Shown in pieces: positions 23,801 to 56,230 of a stretch of 64,000 bases of DNA (position 1 is the stretch's first letter; every line of letters begins with the position of its first letter). The notes under the pieces were generated by a model that was not told the DNA's origin, did no database searches, and saw nothing but the letters and a program-made list of their open reading frames with translations. This stretch comes from Priapulus caudatus (Eukaryota > Priapulida > Priapulimorpha > Priapulimorphida > Priapulidae): NCBI RefSeq assembly GCF_000485595.1, contig NW_014577502.1, forward strand, positions 29,471 through 93,470. The letters run 5' to 3'. The translations under genes were made by a program, and so were the position numbers.

Positions 23801-25409
23801 TAGCCGAAGCAACCTAGTCGCTATTATGCAATAACTGCAGCTGGTCACCCTGCCGGACTAACCAGGTGAACCCAACACACGCGTTGACCGCTGCGCGAGT
23901 CATTAAGACACCTGCACTAGTAAACGCTAGACAGCAAATCTCAGACACTACGCATTGACAGAATTTCTAATCACGGACGTGCACGTATGTACTGTCTACG
24001 GGACTCCTAGTGGGGGAGGTTGATGTGCAGAGATGCTAGGCTGGTGTGGTGAGAGGCTGGTGTAGAGAGAGGTGGTCGGGTAGTCTTAGATGATCACACC
24101 AAATACACATGTACATGTCTTTTACACAAGAACTGCGAGACGCAAATCCACTCCGAAAAAGCAGAGCAAGACACTGCTGAAGCATGAGGAGAGAAGGTGG
24201 AGGAGGGGGAGGAGGAGGAGGAGGAGGAGGAGGAAGAGGTGGAGAAGGTGGAAGATGTAGAGGAGAAAGAGGAGGAGGAGAAAGAGGAGGAGGAGAAAGA
24301 GGAGGAAGAGGCAGCATGCCGTGCTCAAGTATAAGAGATGCACTTGCTGCCGCGCCATGGCTGTGAGTGCGTTACCAGGATCAGGAAGACCGTAGAACGA
24401 GAGGCCTGGCTACTTCTGACGGCCTCTACGGATCCAGCCAACAATACTGTATGCACTATGCGCTCTGGTCTCGTAGCCTGCTAGCAACACACGCTCGCCC
24501 GGACATTGCAACCTCTTAAACAAACAGACCAGAAAGGAAATACATGCAAAGCATCTCATCCTAGTTGCCTAAACGCTATACCACCAGTTTCAACAAGTAC
24601 TGTATACAATATTACAAATCTACATCTTTACTATTATACGTGCTGCAATACCGAATGCATCGAGCATACCAAAATCTTTGGGCTCCCGATACTGATAATA
24701 CAATGAGCTGATGTAGACCTGGACACTTAAAACTCGTTTCTGATCACTTAAAAAATATCTATTTACAATAATTGCTGGGATCCGTGGGGTGACCGGTATA
24801 TACGTCACTACCAGACACAAACAACAAGCTCACTTACATCTGCATTTACTTTGTTCCATATGTACATACATGTACAGAAAATAATTTCAGATCATCATTA
24901 GTGTTAATATAGTCATACGACAAACAGCCAGTACAACGACAGGCCTCACCAAATCAATGTGTCTATACACCTATCCTTGATGTCTCAATATGCATTTTTT
25001 TCGTGGCATTTTTGGCCAATAGAGGAATACCAACTACAGTGTGTCGTGTATAATCGCGTACATATTACCATCACACTCGACTTAAATCAGCCGATATCAA
25101 TCCACATGTTGACAACAGTAATGTAATGCATACACACGAGACAATGCATTTGGCAATTACTCGTTAGTTAAATAAGTGAATTAGATGCGCATATTCAAGA
25201 CCGTAATCCGTTACAGGAATTGCTAGCGAAATGATCTCTGTAGTTCCGATATAAATGATATTTGACCTCTATACACCCTGGATTACATATGTGAAAGACA
25301 TGTAAACTAACATCGGTTACTGCAATAGCAAACTGAGAAACTTCAAACCGCCTCTTTTCACCACTCCTGGCAAATGTCAACGGCAGATAAATGACTGGCT
25401 TGACGCACA
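14857..25409 (-). CDS. Possible exons of an unidentified gene (tentative)
   Basis: Four minus-strand segments look exon-like. 25409-25314 reads DVCVKPVIYLPLTF..., 24718-24670 reads VYISSLYYQYREPKDF, 18395-18319 reads VPEFFPYHRLSEAIGDFSEY..., and 14924-14857 reads TQLSIIEPGSVRVDGNNSAFK followed by a stop. Each has an AG before it, the first three have a GT after it, and the phases of the first three fit each other. The fourth needs one more exon that I cannot find. I do not recognise the protein. Segments this short can be open by chance, so the linkage and even the reality of the gene are uncertain. Confidence 0.2.
15879..16315. mobile_element. MITE with repeated TTGCCGAACATTT motifs
   Basis: Left CACCTTGCCGAACATTTT and right AAAATGTTCGGCAATGTGCG are inverted ends of a 437-bp element. 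The motif GAACATTTGTTCG/TGTTCGGCAATGTGCG recurs at least eight times in both orientations. The organisation is like the element at 10550-10989 (many inverted subterminal motifs), but the sequence differs. Confidence 0.8.
16486..16510. mobile_element. Single end of the CAGGAGTGAATAATA hairpin family
   Basis: CAGGAGTGAATAATAATAGA is identical to the left arm of the complete hairpin at 53528-53581, but no right arm follows. This is a truncated or decayed copy. Confidence 0.5.
16998..17247. mobile_element. hAT-like MITE with telomere-like interior, copy 2
   Basis: Same ends as 11560-11860 (CTCATAGGGTCTATGTCC and GGACATAGACCCTCTCAGC), flanked by the perfect 8-bp duplication TCTTCTAA (16990-16997 and 17248-17255). 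The interior has GGTTAGGGTTAGGGTTAGG (17099-17122). It is shorter than copy 1 because parts of the arms are missing. Confidence 0.85.
17470..17961. mobile_element. TTAA-flanked foldback element, copy A
   Basis: TTAA lies at both boundaries (17470-17473 and 17958-17961). The arms begin AGCCGCACATTGCGCATCC and run for more than 100 bp with near-perfect inversion, including CTACCTTATGACAAAATAAA. TTAA targeting is typical of piggyBac and Kolobok transposons. Copy B is at 30394-31087 in PTEN intron 4. Confidence 0.85.
17985..18087. mobile_element. 103-bp hairpin element
   Basis: The arms TAGCTTTAGTACTATAGCCC... and ...GGGTATAGTACTAGAGCTA pair over about 37 bp (the core GTACAGTTGCCGCAGG is perfect), around a loop of about 28 bases. 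It could be a very small foldback element. No second copy was seen in this window. Confidence 0.55.
18400..21830. other. Non-genic stretch between B4GALT and PTEN
   Basis: Mostly AT-rich with no recognised gene. At 19297-19325 a TATATAGG box is followed by GA-rich sequence (19335-19390) and looks promoter-like, but no coding exon follows. At 20481-20735 both strands are open for about 85 codons; the plus frame ends in CAG|GTATAC. The protein is not recognised in either direction. Confidence 0.35.
21835..22280. promoter_or_regulatory. GC-rich, CpG-rich patch
   Basis: A sharp local rise in GC and CpG density with GGCGG/GCCGCC runs and a GCAGCAGC stretch, against an AT-rich background. This resembles a CpG-island promoter, but I cannot attach a gene to it. 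It could belong to the unidentified gene suggested by nearby exon-like segments. Confidence 0.3.
23205..23472. repeat. CAG/CAA trinucleotide repeat
   Basis: CAGCAG, CAACAACAA and ACCAGTAGCAG units repeat with a period of about 65-70 bp. All frames read as homopolymer-like peptides (Ser/Asn/Thr, Ala/Thr, Leu, Val/Ala on the two strands). No start, splice or domain context supports a polyglutamine protein. Confidence 0.85.
24184..24312. repeat. GGA/GAA-rich microsatellite
   Basis: GGAGGAGGA runs with AGAAAGAGGAGG units, purine-only on the plus strand for about 130 bp. Poly-Gly/Arg and poly-Pro/Leu frames are artefacts. Confidence 0.85.
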
Positions 25410-25439
25410 CGTCACTCAAGCAAACTTACACCAAATTTT

Positions 25440-27778
25440 AGCAAGGTTATCAATACAACTGGAGGGTAAACTTTTGTACAGGGAATGATAGCTGTAGCTG
25501 AGACATGAACCAAGGTGCAACCATAATGAAATCACATCGCAACCATTGATATGGTGGATTGTGGCCCAACACTGGCAACATTACATACACCACGTGTAAT
25601 GCACAGAATATGAATTAATAGTTCCTGCAGGAACAACAAGGTAAATGCACAAGGTGTTGTCGATACAAATACCTTCCTGGTCTAAAAATAACCTCTTTGC
25701 ACTAGTATTAAACAGACAAAAATACCTCTGTGGGAAGAAAACCCTGCAGTCAAATTACGAAGGCTGCCGCCAGGGGGCTACACGTGGCCCGAGTGGGGTC
25801 CATAGATGTACTCAGTATAGCAGAAGGGGTGTAGCAGGAGACAACGTCGTCACAAAAACTAAATTTATAGCTTCGATTACTGCTCGGCTCTCGCACACGG
25901 CTACCCCCTACGCCTAAAAAATATATATTCGTGAGCTGGAACACTTACACCAGACCCCCTGGTCGCAGCCCCAGATGCTGCTTTGGTTTTTGAAAAAGAT
26001 ACGCATGGAAGAGTGATGTAAAATGCTCAGCCCCATACATAGCAGTAGCCCGTATCGACATCCTCCACTGAAGCACTCAAGCAGTCTTTGGTTTTCACCT
26101 CAAATAAGCACAGAACCCCAGCAGAAATTTAGGATTCGATTAACGTTCTCGTGGTCGAATCGTAATCGAGTTGGTTCGATCTGGCAACACCAGATGGAGT
26201 CAAGCTGACACAGTGCCACTGATACATGCCTTTGGGGAACGCCTTCAATATCAATCTTTATTAGGGAAGAACAAATCTATTAAAACTGGACATTTTGAGC
26301 ACACTTTATATGAAAATGGTGAAGCGGTCATGACCTATATACACCTCATTAGATACAGGCACATTCAGGGGTAATAGTACACATACACATATACACGCAC
26401 ACACGCACGCCCTCACAAACACACACACATATCCATAATCAGTGTATGCTGCAACGCTTCAAAGCTCTGATGTAAGAAAGATTATATCAGAATGAGGTAC
26501 TCTTACATTTGCTTACAAGTTCTGAACATGCTTTGGCTTTACAACACCTTTGGAATATGAAGCCGTCGTTAATCGATTGGTGCTAGCCACTTCTACATGT
26601 ACATTAAAAACACAACTAAAAAATGCGTGAACACAACAACAGCGTATTTCCCGGAAAGAAAAAAAATGAAGATAAAAATGTGACACCTGTTTTCGGATGA
26701 GGAAAAACAAATCTTTAAGATTTCCGTAGGCAGGACGCACTGCATAACAACAGGTCACACAATCTAACACCCTCCAGACATGATTCAGACCAGCTACAGC
26801 CATGTGGAGCCCGTATACCCTGAGTCGTAATAACGTAGGCCAGCAACCATCTACAACGGTCGGGGGAAATCATTCGTAATCCACGGGAAATTCTACCAAA
26901 CCAAGTTGGAAGGCCATATATTATACCATTGCGTTGTACACCTGTCCTGGGATGCATGGGCATGCCTCTAACATAGGGCATAAAAAGCGTCTCACGTGTG
27001 TACGGGGCATTACGTATGCGCTCTGCACTCACTGTTAGCAGCAAAGAGACTTAAGCGAGAACGTGGGAACTCGTGTTACTGTGACGGTCGGTTGTCCACG
27101 ACAACGTTGTCGTTCGCCCCGTACGTGACTGAGGTTGGCGTTTGCGCTGTTGTGTCTCTAACGTATACTATCACAGGCAATCTCGGAGCCGCTCGGATTC
27201 ACCGGGTCAAGGTCCGGACAAAGTTCAAAAACATCGAAATTTTGCGAACAACGCACGTCGATACCGGCAGCGAGTATTAACGGCTGCCATCGGACACGAA
27301 TACAGCATTTACACATGAAGACGGTTACGATGAAGACTTGCAGTGCGACGACACGCATCACCACGTACTCCCGCGGCGACTCAACCCATCGTCAGTGATC
27401 GTCTCGGAAACAGATCGCCCCCCCCCCAAATGTACACGTTCAACTGTTCGCTCGGAGAAGCGTCTCGACAGTCGGCAGCTGCTCCGCTCCGGGTGACATC
27501 CTCCGCGGCCGCTGCGAGTGTCGCGACGGTAACGACCGCTCCCCTACCTCTCGCGTCTGTCGGCAGGTCATCAAAGTGTGCCACCCGTCCGACGGCTGCT
27601 CTCGTCCAGTAAGAGTCAATCGTCTCTCCGTCACACCAAAGACTGCTCGCTGACACTGCATGGCAGCGGTCCCCGGCGCGCGCGCGTGAGCGCGGAGAGC
27701 GCGACCAACACACACGTTGACGACACGTACGGCTCTACACGACGACGATGACAACTACGATTCGGCTGGCCACCGATC
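25440..27778. other. Non-coding stretch downstream of PTEN
   Basis: No recognised gene. 27300-27778 is GC-rich and continues the GC-rich last exon of PTEN, so it is probably 3' UTR and flanking sequence. The frame at 26715-27044 (minus) is the longest non-repeat one and is not recognised. Confidence 0.4.
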
Positions 27779-35354
<7,576 letters not shown>

Positions 35355-38300
35355 TTTGTTTCCACTCATGGTACAAACCAAGAGAAGGTGCCCATCAAAT
35401 ATCAGAAAACTGCAAAATGTAAAAAATACATGTGTTTATAGATGTACACTTGATCATGATCACTGATCATGATACTTGATGCTACCATGCACTGCTCAAG
35501 ATAAGAAGTAATATGACTTCAAGGACACAAATAACAGCTAGAGAAGTCAAGTGACTAGAAATGGCAACTGGCTTTGGGTATAATTGCCAGATCACTGTTT
35601 GATGCTGCTACTACGACTCTCATACTGGGATTTTAAAATAAAATGCCATTGTTATCCAACTCCACACCACTGAAAGCCAGTACATCATATATTAGCTTGT
35701 CTTACTTTTATCCATATAACAGATGATTTACCTTGCTTTTGTCTATCAAATATTTAGCTGACCCTGCAATGGCTTGCCATCAGCTGAAAATAAATGCAGT
35801 ATCCAGAAATAATATTACATAGAGTTATGCAGAATTACACCTGAAAGTTATTGCAGACTGTACAAACCTTGACGCAGCATATACTATATAACATGATAAT
35901 ACTCTAGGCCAATGGCAATGCCAATCACTACTCGCAGCTAGGGCCTGCATACCTCCCAAATCCCATTGGTTGATACAAATCACGTGCCTGAAACTCCCGT
36001 TTTTAAGGATACTCTCCACGTTGTGCACGGGTATTGCTCTAGTGAAGATTAAACGTTTATTGGCGAATGAATCGAATCAATCACTTGTTCTATTTATAGA
36101 GGAGATATATCTCTATGCTCAAGCCAAAAAATTTCATGAAATTTCCAGCACCTAATTATGTTCCCACACAAATTTTGAATTTTTATGTAAAAATGGTATT
36201 TTGGATATTTCTCAATTACCAGAATGAGTGAGGATACAAAATTTTTGCCACATGTTAAGCACAATATGGACCAAAATAGCGCGTCAGGATTTTTCTTTAA
36301 TTTTCATATTTACCGAGAAAACTCGAAAAAACTGCTTAAAAATCAAGTTGTGTGTTAAAATATAAAATTTTAGCGAATAAAGAGGCATAACTAATAAAGT
36401 ACGGCACTTAATAACAATCCCTGATGCGCTTTTTTACCACAATATGTTACCATTAAAACGAGTGTAAAATTAAATTAATCCGAGTTGTAATCACAGAGAA
36501 ATATCCATTTATACATCGGCTACTATGTCAGAAATCGAAACGGAGAAATGAGGGTTTTTCTATTTTTCACAATGAGTGACCGCCTGTTGGCAAAATGGTG
36601 TGAACGTATGTGATTATATCTATTGTTTTAGTACTTATGCGACATAATCCATGACTAACTGGACCACTAAATTGGTAAAATGTTTCCCCTCTTCCAATGC
36701 ACTTGAGAAAATTCTGAGAAAGTTACGAGGTGACACAACGTGCAATTCCATGCAAATGGCGCGAATCACGCCCTTGCCTGCGTCACTGTCTTACAAACGC
36801 GCGCTTATGTAAGTGCGGTTGCGAGGTGTGAGAGAACTATTTTAGGTCCTGTGGCGATACTTATTGGATCAGAGAGTAGTACAGCTGCTCAAGCAGGCCC
36901 CCACCAACACTACCGCACGGAGCAATCTAGCGCGCCAGCCCGCCCGCACTGCCGCCCCTCGGCCACCCCACCAGCCGCCGCGCAGGCGTGAGCGGTTGAT
37001 GTTGTCTAGGAGTAGATAATAGCGGAATTCCCTATTATCTACCTCTGATATTGAATGTGAAGTCACTGGGCTCAGTGAATATCGTGAAAATGCTGGTTGT
37101 ATCATGTGTCTGACGTCATAATGACGTCAGCCGCGGCTCACTACACATGTACGGGGGCAAGCAAAAACGCTCGGACAGTTCACATGTACCGTTATATGGA
37201 TAAATGAGCATGTACAAAGGTGGCGCATAGTGTTAGCCATCGAATAAAGTTGAAAACGAAATATCGATAAAATTTCATGCACAACGTGGAGAGTATCCTT
37301 AATAAAACTTTTATGGTGCATTGTGACCCTAATCCTAACCCTAACCCTAATCCTAACCCTAATTACAATTTAATTTAAAAAATTAACTAGATTTGTATCA
37401 ACCAATGGGACGTTGGGAGGTATGCAGGCCCTAGCCGCGAGTCCAATACCTACACAAGCTGTTGAAAACTCTACCACATTCTATAGTACTTTGCACTTTC
37501 ATTGTAATTAAAGATATGATTGAACTTAACAGGGGAATTTGGTGAACACGATATTAATGAAGATTATGTACCTTGCTAAATTGGCACTGTATTCAGTAAT
37601 CGGGTTATTAACTAGTGACAACTACTCACTACTAGTCACAGTCGGAATTACAGCACTTAAATTCTCACAAATGTAACCATGACTGAGCAACAAACGGGTA
37701 CCATCGCACCAGGTAGAGATGCCCCAGTAGAATTAAAACAATAGATCGTAAAAATCAAGTTTTTCTGTGTGCTGTTCATACAATTCCCCACACTAAATCA
37801 ATCCACCATATGTAAACCCTTTTTTTCAAACATACAAAACAACTGGATTGTTCCCACAATCCTGGTGCCTGGAAATTTTGTCGATGGAAGATTGATCGAC
37901 AACAGAAGGAACAAACAACACACATACACGTTACACTAGATAGCCAAACAAATCCTTACGTATCAAAAGCTTGCTATAGTTTGTCACACATCTCATTGCC
38001 TCCAATTAAAATACTCAAATGTCCACAACACGGGAACATTTCATCATTACATGTTACGAACCTGCCATCATGGCGTCTTCCTCTTGCAAGCCTACGCGCA
38101 TCCGGTGCTACATCGCCATACGCGACGTCAATTTCTCTAGATTTCAGTAATCAGTAGATTTCAGGTAATTATAGAAATCAACTGCGTTGCACTAGCAGCA
38201 AATAGATTATATTCTTAATAAGTCTTTCACATGCATTTCACCAATACTGTTTCAACAATAATCTTTCCGTGGAAAATGGCGGATTGATACACTGAAGTCG

Positions 38301-38581
38301 TTTAACGAGGTGAATCGAGGGCCAGTGATTTTCTCCGCGAGGGAAATGTCATAGAAAACATGATCGGGCTCAAAATAATATGTATCTGTATAACGAGCGT
38401 GCATTTTATCAGAGCTAGCAATGATAATGTAGAATAATCACATATACGGCGTGTTCTATAAAATATTAACAAACATTTAATTTATATAAGAAGACCCTGC
38501 GAAAAGTCTAGAGACACTGCGATTCACGTTTATTATGTTATCGACTTGTGCGGCCTGGTGCTAAGTACTCACGCCACAAGT
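35355..38581. promoter_or_regulatory. Divergent intergenic region between PTEN and ATAD1
   Basis: The start codons of PTEN (minus) and ATAD1 (plus) face away from each other, 3.2 kb apart, so both promoters must lie here. A 1.5-kb foldback element (35930-37442) occupies nearly half of it; without it the spacing would be about 1.7 kb. No convincing TATA box or initiator can be assigned to either gene by eye. Confidence 0.6.
35930..37442. mobile_element. 1.5-kb foldback element with CCCTAA repeat in one arm
   Basis: Left TAGGGCCTGCATACCTCCCA is inverted at 37415-37434, and a second block, AAGGATACTCTCCACGTTGT (about 36004), is inverted at about 37270. Between these blocks the right arm alone contains a CCCTAA/CCTAAT array (37325-37365). 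A small hairpin with AGATAATAG arms lies inside (about 37006-37050), and a GC-rich patch at 36890-36990. No transposase is seen. Confidence 0.8.
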
Positions 38582-51273
<12,692 letters not shown>

Positions 51274-53527
51274 TGATGATTCCGTGTAGAAATTTTTACT
51301 CGTCACTTGATCTTTCGAAGAACGCGACTGAATAGAGTCGGGCTCTCTAATAAGACTATCAGAAGTAAATTACAACAGATTCTGGTCAATGATCTGATAT
51401 TATTTACGTCTGATACTATTAATTTTGATTATGTGAGCTTCTAGTCAGCAGCTAGTCGGTAACTTAACTATTATTGTCTTGTACACCAGAATTTTTCGTT
51501 GTGATGCTTGTGATTTTTCCACTTTATAAACTTGGAAGTTATGCATTGCATATTTGCAATTATGTGTCGGCAACCGTAGCCTAACTCCATAGATAATAGA
51601 GTTTTCTAAATTGGTAAATTTTTACTACGTGATAGTAATGCAGTCGTTAGATTAACTTTAATTTTGTTAACACATAGTTTGATAGGCTGTATGTGACAGC
51701 ACAACCTAACTGTAGTGAATTGATTTTCGGCTGCTTTCAAAAGAAAAATTAGTATCACAATGCACAGCTGAGTACTGAATGAGATTTCATCCTTTCTGCG
51801 ATTGTTAATTCAAACTTGTTAACATTCATAAGAAAATCGTTATCCAGTGTTATATAATTGTGTTATATATAGTGCAGAAATGTCTGACAGCTCGTTGTCA
51901 CTAGCGATTGCACGAGATGTATTTTTGGTCTCATGAATTTTAGCTAGTTATTTTGGATACCACAAATTTTACACTGCCCATAAATAGTTGTAAATATCGA
52001 AATAATTTTCTGAAGCATTTAGACATTGATGACTGACAAATAGATGGCTGCTTTTAAGAAATTTTATGCTTTTGAGTTTTTAGGGTGTTTTTTAGTAATA
52101 GCATTTCCACAGGTGAGATATCATATAACTGTTATGATTACTCCCGTTTTATTAGAGACTGCACCTGCATTTGTGACCCTACCCTAGAAGACCTTACTAA
52201 AAACTTAGAAATTGCAATAAATATGAACTGTTACTATATAAGTTACCATAACTGTCACTCCCAATACAAAGTGTACTGAAATTATTATTGTAAGGGAGAA
52301 AATACAACATGGATACATCATCACATGCTATCCATTATGTAGCAGTGCCAAGGAAGTACAAAATAATAATAGTAATTAGTGTGGCAAACTATTTATTAAA
52401 ACCAGTGATGGTTTGCTACATATAAAAACACATTGACATCTACAAGATGATGATCGAACCACTGCAGTTTTGAGAATAACGGTATAAATATTTGCTTTTT
52501 GTTTGAAAATGCAATTCTGCACAACACCAGAATTTCTGCAGACTGCTGGCCAAGAATTTGGTTTTCACAAGTAACACCAACAACGTAAATGTCATCGGTT
52601 TGATGCAATGAAATACAATGTACGGCTTACAGCCAATTTACAATAATTTCCCGTTCTAGATATTATTTATACTTCGAAGAGTATTCCTGACGTATAACGT
52701 GCACGTCGTCTTCCAACCAGCTTTGCAACCTTAATGAACTTCCTCTTCCTAGCATCAGTACATGATGCTAGTATACGAGACCAGATGCAATGCAAAAATA
52801 GCAATGCGATAATATCCCTTTACACCATTAGTATGTCTGAGTGTGTGGTTTGTGCTTTCAAATGTGTCTTACAAACTGACTAGAAAGAAAACGCTGTGGC
52901 AACCCTTCAAACAGCATTCTCGTGGCATAATGTGAACATACCAGGTGGGAGCACACAGCCGATTGCCGTTTCGCATCATTTCGCTGTTTTTGAGTATTAC
53001 GCTGAAGGCCACAGAAAAATACATAAAAAATGTACTCATACTTGGCATAAAGTTATGCAACATCAAAATGTGATGTACTTACAAATCGTCATCAATTTAA
53101 AGGCACACGGCAACAGTTTAAACAGTTGTATATACTAGGAAAATCGAGGGGTGTTTTTACAGTGAGCAGGTGGGAAAAATCCGACTCATTTCACGTGCAA
53201 GAAATTATGCATAAAATTGGAGATTCTTAAAAATGTAATCTTACCTAGCTCTAAACAAACAGCATGCAAACAGATAAAAATCTTTAATTAAAACAACTGA
53301 GAATAGGTGGGGCAGTGAGATCACTAGTTCACACAGTAGATACACTATACATCTGCCCTCATCGCTCACTACATTTAAAATTATACACAACATTATTATA
53401 TGCAACAATTACTTCAAATAACTCTTTCTCTTACAAACACACGAAGTGAAGAACAAGGTGATTAGACAATATTGCAAATGTGCACCAGAATGCATAATAT
53501 ACTTACACACTGCCGCTCTCATGATAA

Positions 53528-53581
53528 CAGGAGTGAATAATAATAGATAATATATTATTATTCTATTATTATTCACTCCTG
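53528..53581. mobile_element. 54-bp hairpin element with 7-bp target duplication
   Basis: CAGGAGTGAATAATAATAGA and its perfect inverse form almost the entire element, with only about 14 bases between the arms. It is flanked by ATGATAA on both sides (53521-53527 and 53582-53588). This is the smallest clean member of the CAGGAGT/ATAATA family in the window. Confidence 0.8.
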
Positions 53582-56084
53582 ATGATAACATGCCAGCAAT
53601 ATTACAAAATTTTTCAATACAGTAATTCAAACATGAACTATATTAAAGTGCCACCTCTGTTTCTCGAATAAACACTACAACTGCCACATACGTGCATCGT
53701 CAAGACCAAAATCAGGTTGTATGAAAAATATCATGCAAATACAATACCTGTAGATCTTCTTCTATTCAAGCTAACTGGCGAAACAAAGCTACCCTACAAT
53801 GGGGAATGAACGGGGTAGAGGCACTTTGCGTGTCGCAGCAAGGAAACTTCTTAACCTTCAATGAGAATGGTTCCTAGCACAGACTAAACTTAACATCACA
53901 GCTAACAATACCTGCCACGCTAGACGATCTCAACCTCTCAACCACCGCTACGTTGCCACTACCATTCATTTCAGGGAGCCAAGATTGTCGCCAGTTACTC
54001 CAATAGGAAATACTAATTAGTGACAATTGTGTATAAGCGCACTTGTGACGTATAAACCTCATCCTGTTAACATTTCTGACTTTGTGCTTTTATCCGAGAA
54101 CTTAATAATAAATACAAGTCCCACGCGCACATCACGAAAGTCTTATTGCCAGGGAGATCGGAGAGGACCCTATGAAGAACTATAATGTTTTAAGAACAGA
54201 AGAAAAGTAAACTCAAGTAATTACCCATGTTCTGCTAAAAGCCTTGCAGTATTTACATTTTTCACAAGGGTTCTCCCGATCTCCTCATATTCATTGCATC
54301 ATCCTTGTATTGCTAAAAACACCTTTCGCGAACTACCTCTCATTTACGTTATCTCTTATAGTAGGCTTAGTCGTTTTATCTAATTGTACGTTGTGAAGTG
54401 ATCATCTAATGAAAATATCCTCTTGCAGACACTCCGGTAGTTGAAAATCCCACGCACATAGGCATTATTCATACTACTTATTCTTATGCTGCAAATCAAC
54501 GTCTATTGCTGTCGAGCACAATTGAGAGATATGACACGGACATGAATAACAGTGAGCGGGTGCACGATACATACAGTTCACTGACAAGTTAAGCTATTAG
54601 CACTAACCTTGGCTCTATATTGGATAGTCGAATATTTTCTGTAATGCCACTCACGTAGGACATAGAGCACATTTACATAACAACAGTCAACTACGTAATT
54701 AATTCATCGATATAAGCCTCGTTCGTAGTTGGAAATTGTCACCTTCATGCCAGCCGGCATATTATTGTGTTATCGCATCAGTCGAGAATGCAAGAAAATG
54801 TGATGCTAATGTCCATAGATGTGTTGCTTGAGCATCGCAGCGACAAAATCAACCTTACATTGGTTCTAATAAGGCACCGTGCGATAAAAGATCTACTATG
54901 AATTTACTATACGATACGAAATCCTTTGCAGCAGGAAGCAATCCGTAAAACTATGATTATGTGGTACACAAACTATAAGTACTGTGCAGGTGTTCAAAAA
55001 ATACCCTGTAAAGCATGCACATACGCCCACACACACAGACGCACGCAAGCACGCACGCACACACAAACATACACAGACATGCTATTGTGCATACAATGCA
55101 CTTTTGATTGAAAATATAAATTATCAAAAATACACTTTGAGCAACAGAGTATTTACAGTGAGTTGAAGCCACACATTCACATACGGGATACGTCTGTCCA
55201 TTAATGACAGACTGGTAAGTGCTGGTAAGGTTATTAACTATATGCTGTCTCAGCGTTTCTATCATCTTGGAGTCACACTACCTTATCGGCCAGTTCACAG
55301 TAATTTAGATGTAGGAGCTTATTTGGCACCATAAACTCTGAAAGACCAACTGCACTAACGTACCCCCTACATGTCTGGTGACACACGAGTGATATATGTT
55401 CATGTTTTCTTTGTAAAAATTCACATTTGACAATTTAATAGGAAAAATCATGTACCCATACCTCACTCTCTATTCTGCCACTGCTATCAGAAGTGAACTA
55501 TCATTTCAACTATAAATATTAATCACTTTAAAGTTTTTTGATGTTATGTGGAAATTTAAACAGGTTTAAGGATTGTTTAAATAAAAACAATTTCACGTTG
55601 CTGGCTCGCAACTTAAACGTGAATGTTTTCTAATGAAATGATTTTACATCATAGGTTACAATAGGAGTACTCTGAAACTCTTAATAAATTGAAGATTCTT
55701 CCTACATTTAACATTTACTGTCATAATTTGATAACGAATTTTGAACATTATACATACCAGCCGAAGGGCAAGACAAGATAATCGAGAGGAGGACAGCACA
55801 CATTTCTACTAGGTGTCGAACTACCATCGCGAAACTTTAAAAAACGAAAACCGCAGCTTCCATAAGTATTAAATTATGAATCACTAAATAAAGGTTTCAA
55901 TTTATATCAACGTCAATAAGTAAACTTTGTTCTCTGTGTGCTTGTCCTCGCCTGGAGGAGTGCGGTCAAGTGTAATTAAACTAGATCAACATAAAATGCC
56001 TGTCGAGTAAAACACGTTAAGGTTGCACACACTTACACTTTTTTCTTCTTTCAATCATTTCCTTTTCACCATCGAATTCTTTCT

Positions 56085-56085
<1 letters not shown>

Positions 56086-56118
<33 letters not shown>

Positions 56119-56230
56119 ACTCACTCACTCACTCACTCACTCACTCACTCACTCACTCACTCACTCACTCACTCACTCACTCACTCACTCACTCACTCAC
56201 TCACTCACTCACTATCTCACTCACTCACTC
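56086..56230. repeat. CT and ACTC microsatellites
   Basis: A CT run followed by about 27 near-perfect ACTC units. The frame over it (poly Ser-Leu-Thr-His) is not a gene. Confidence 0.9.

Noticed and set aside
35355-38581. A KLLN-like gene between PTEN and ATAD1, as in mammals
   Set aside because: No frame resembling it is visible; KLLN is known from mammals and is not expected here.
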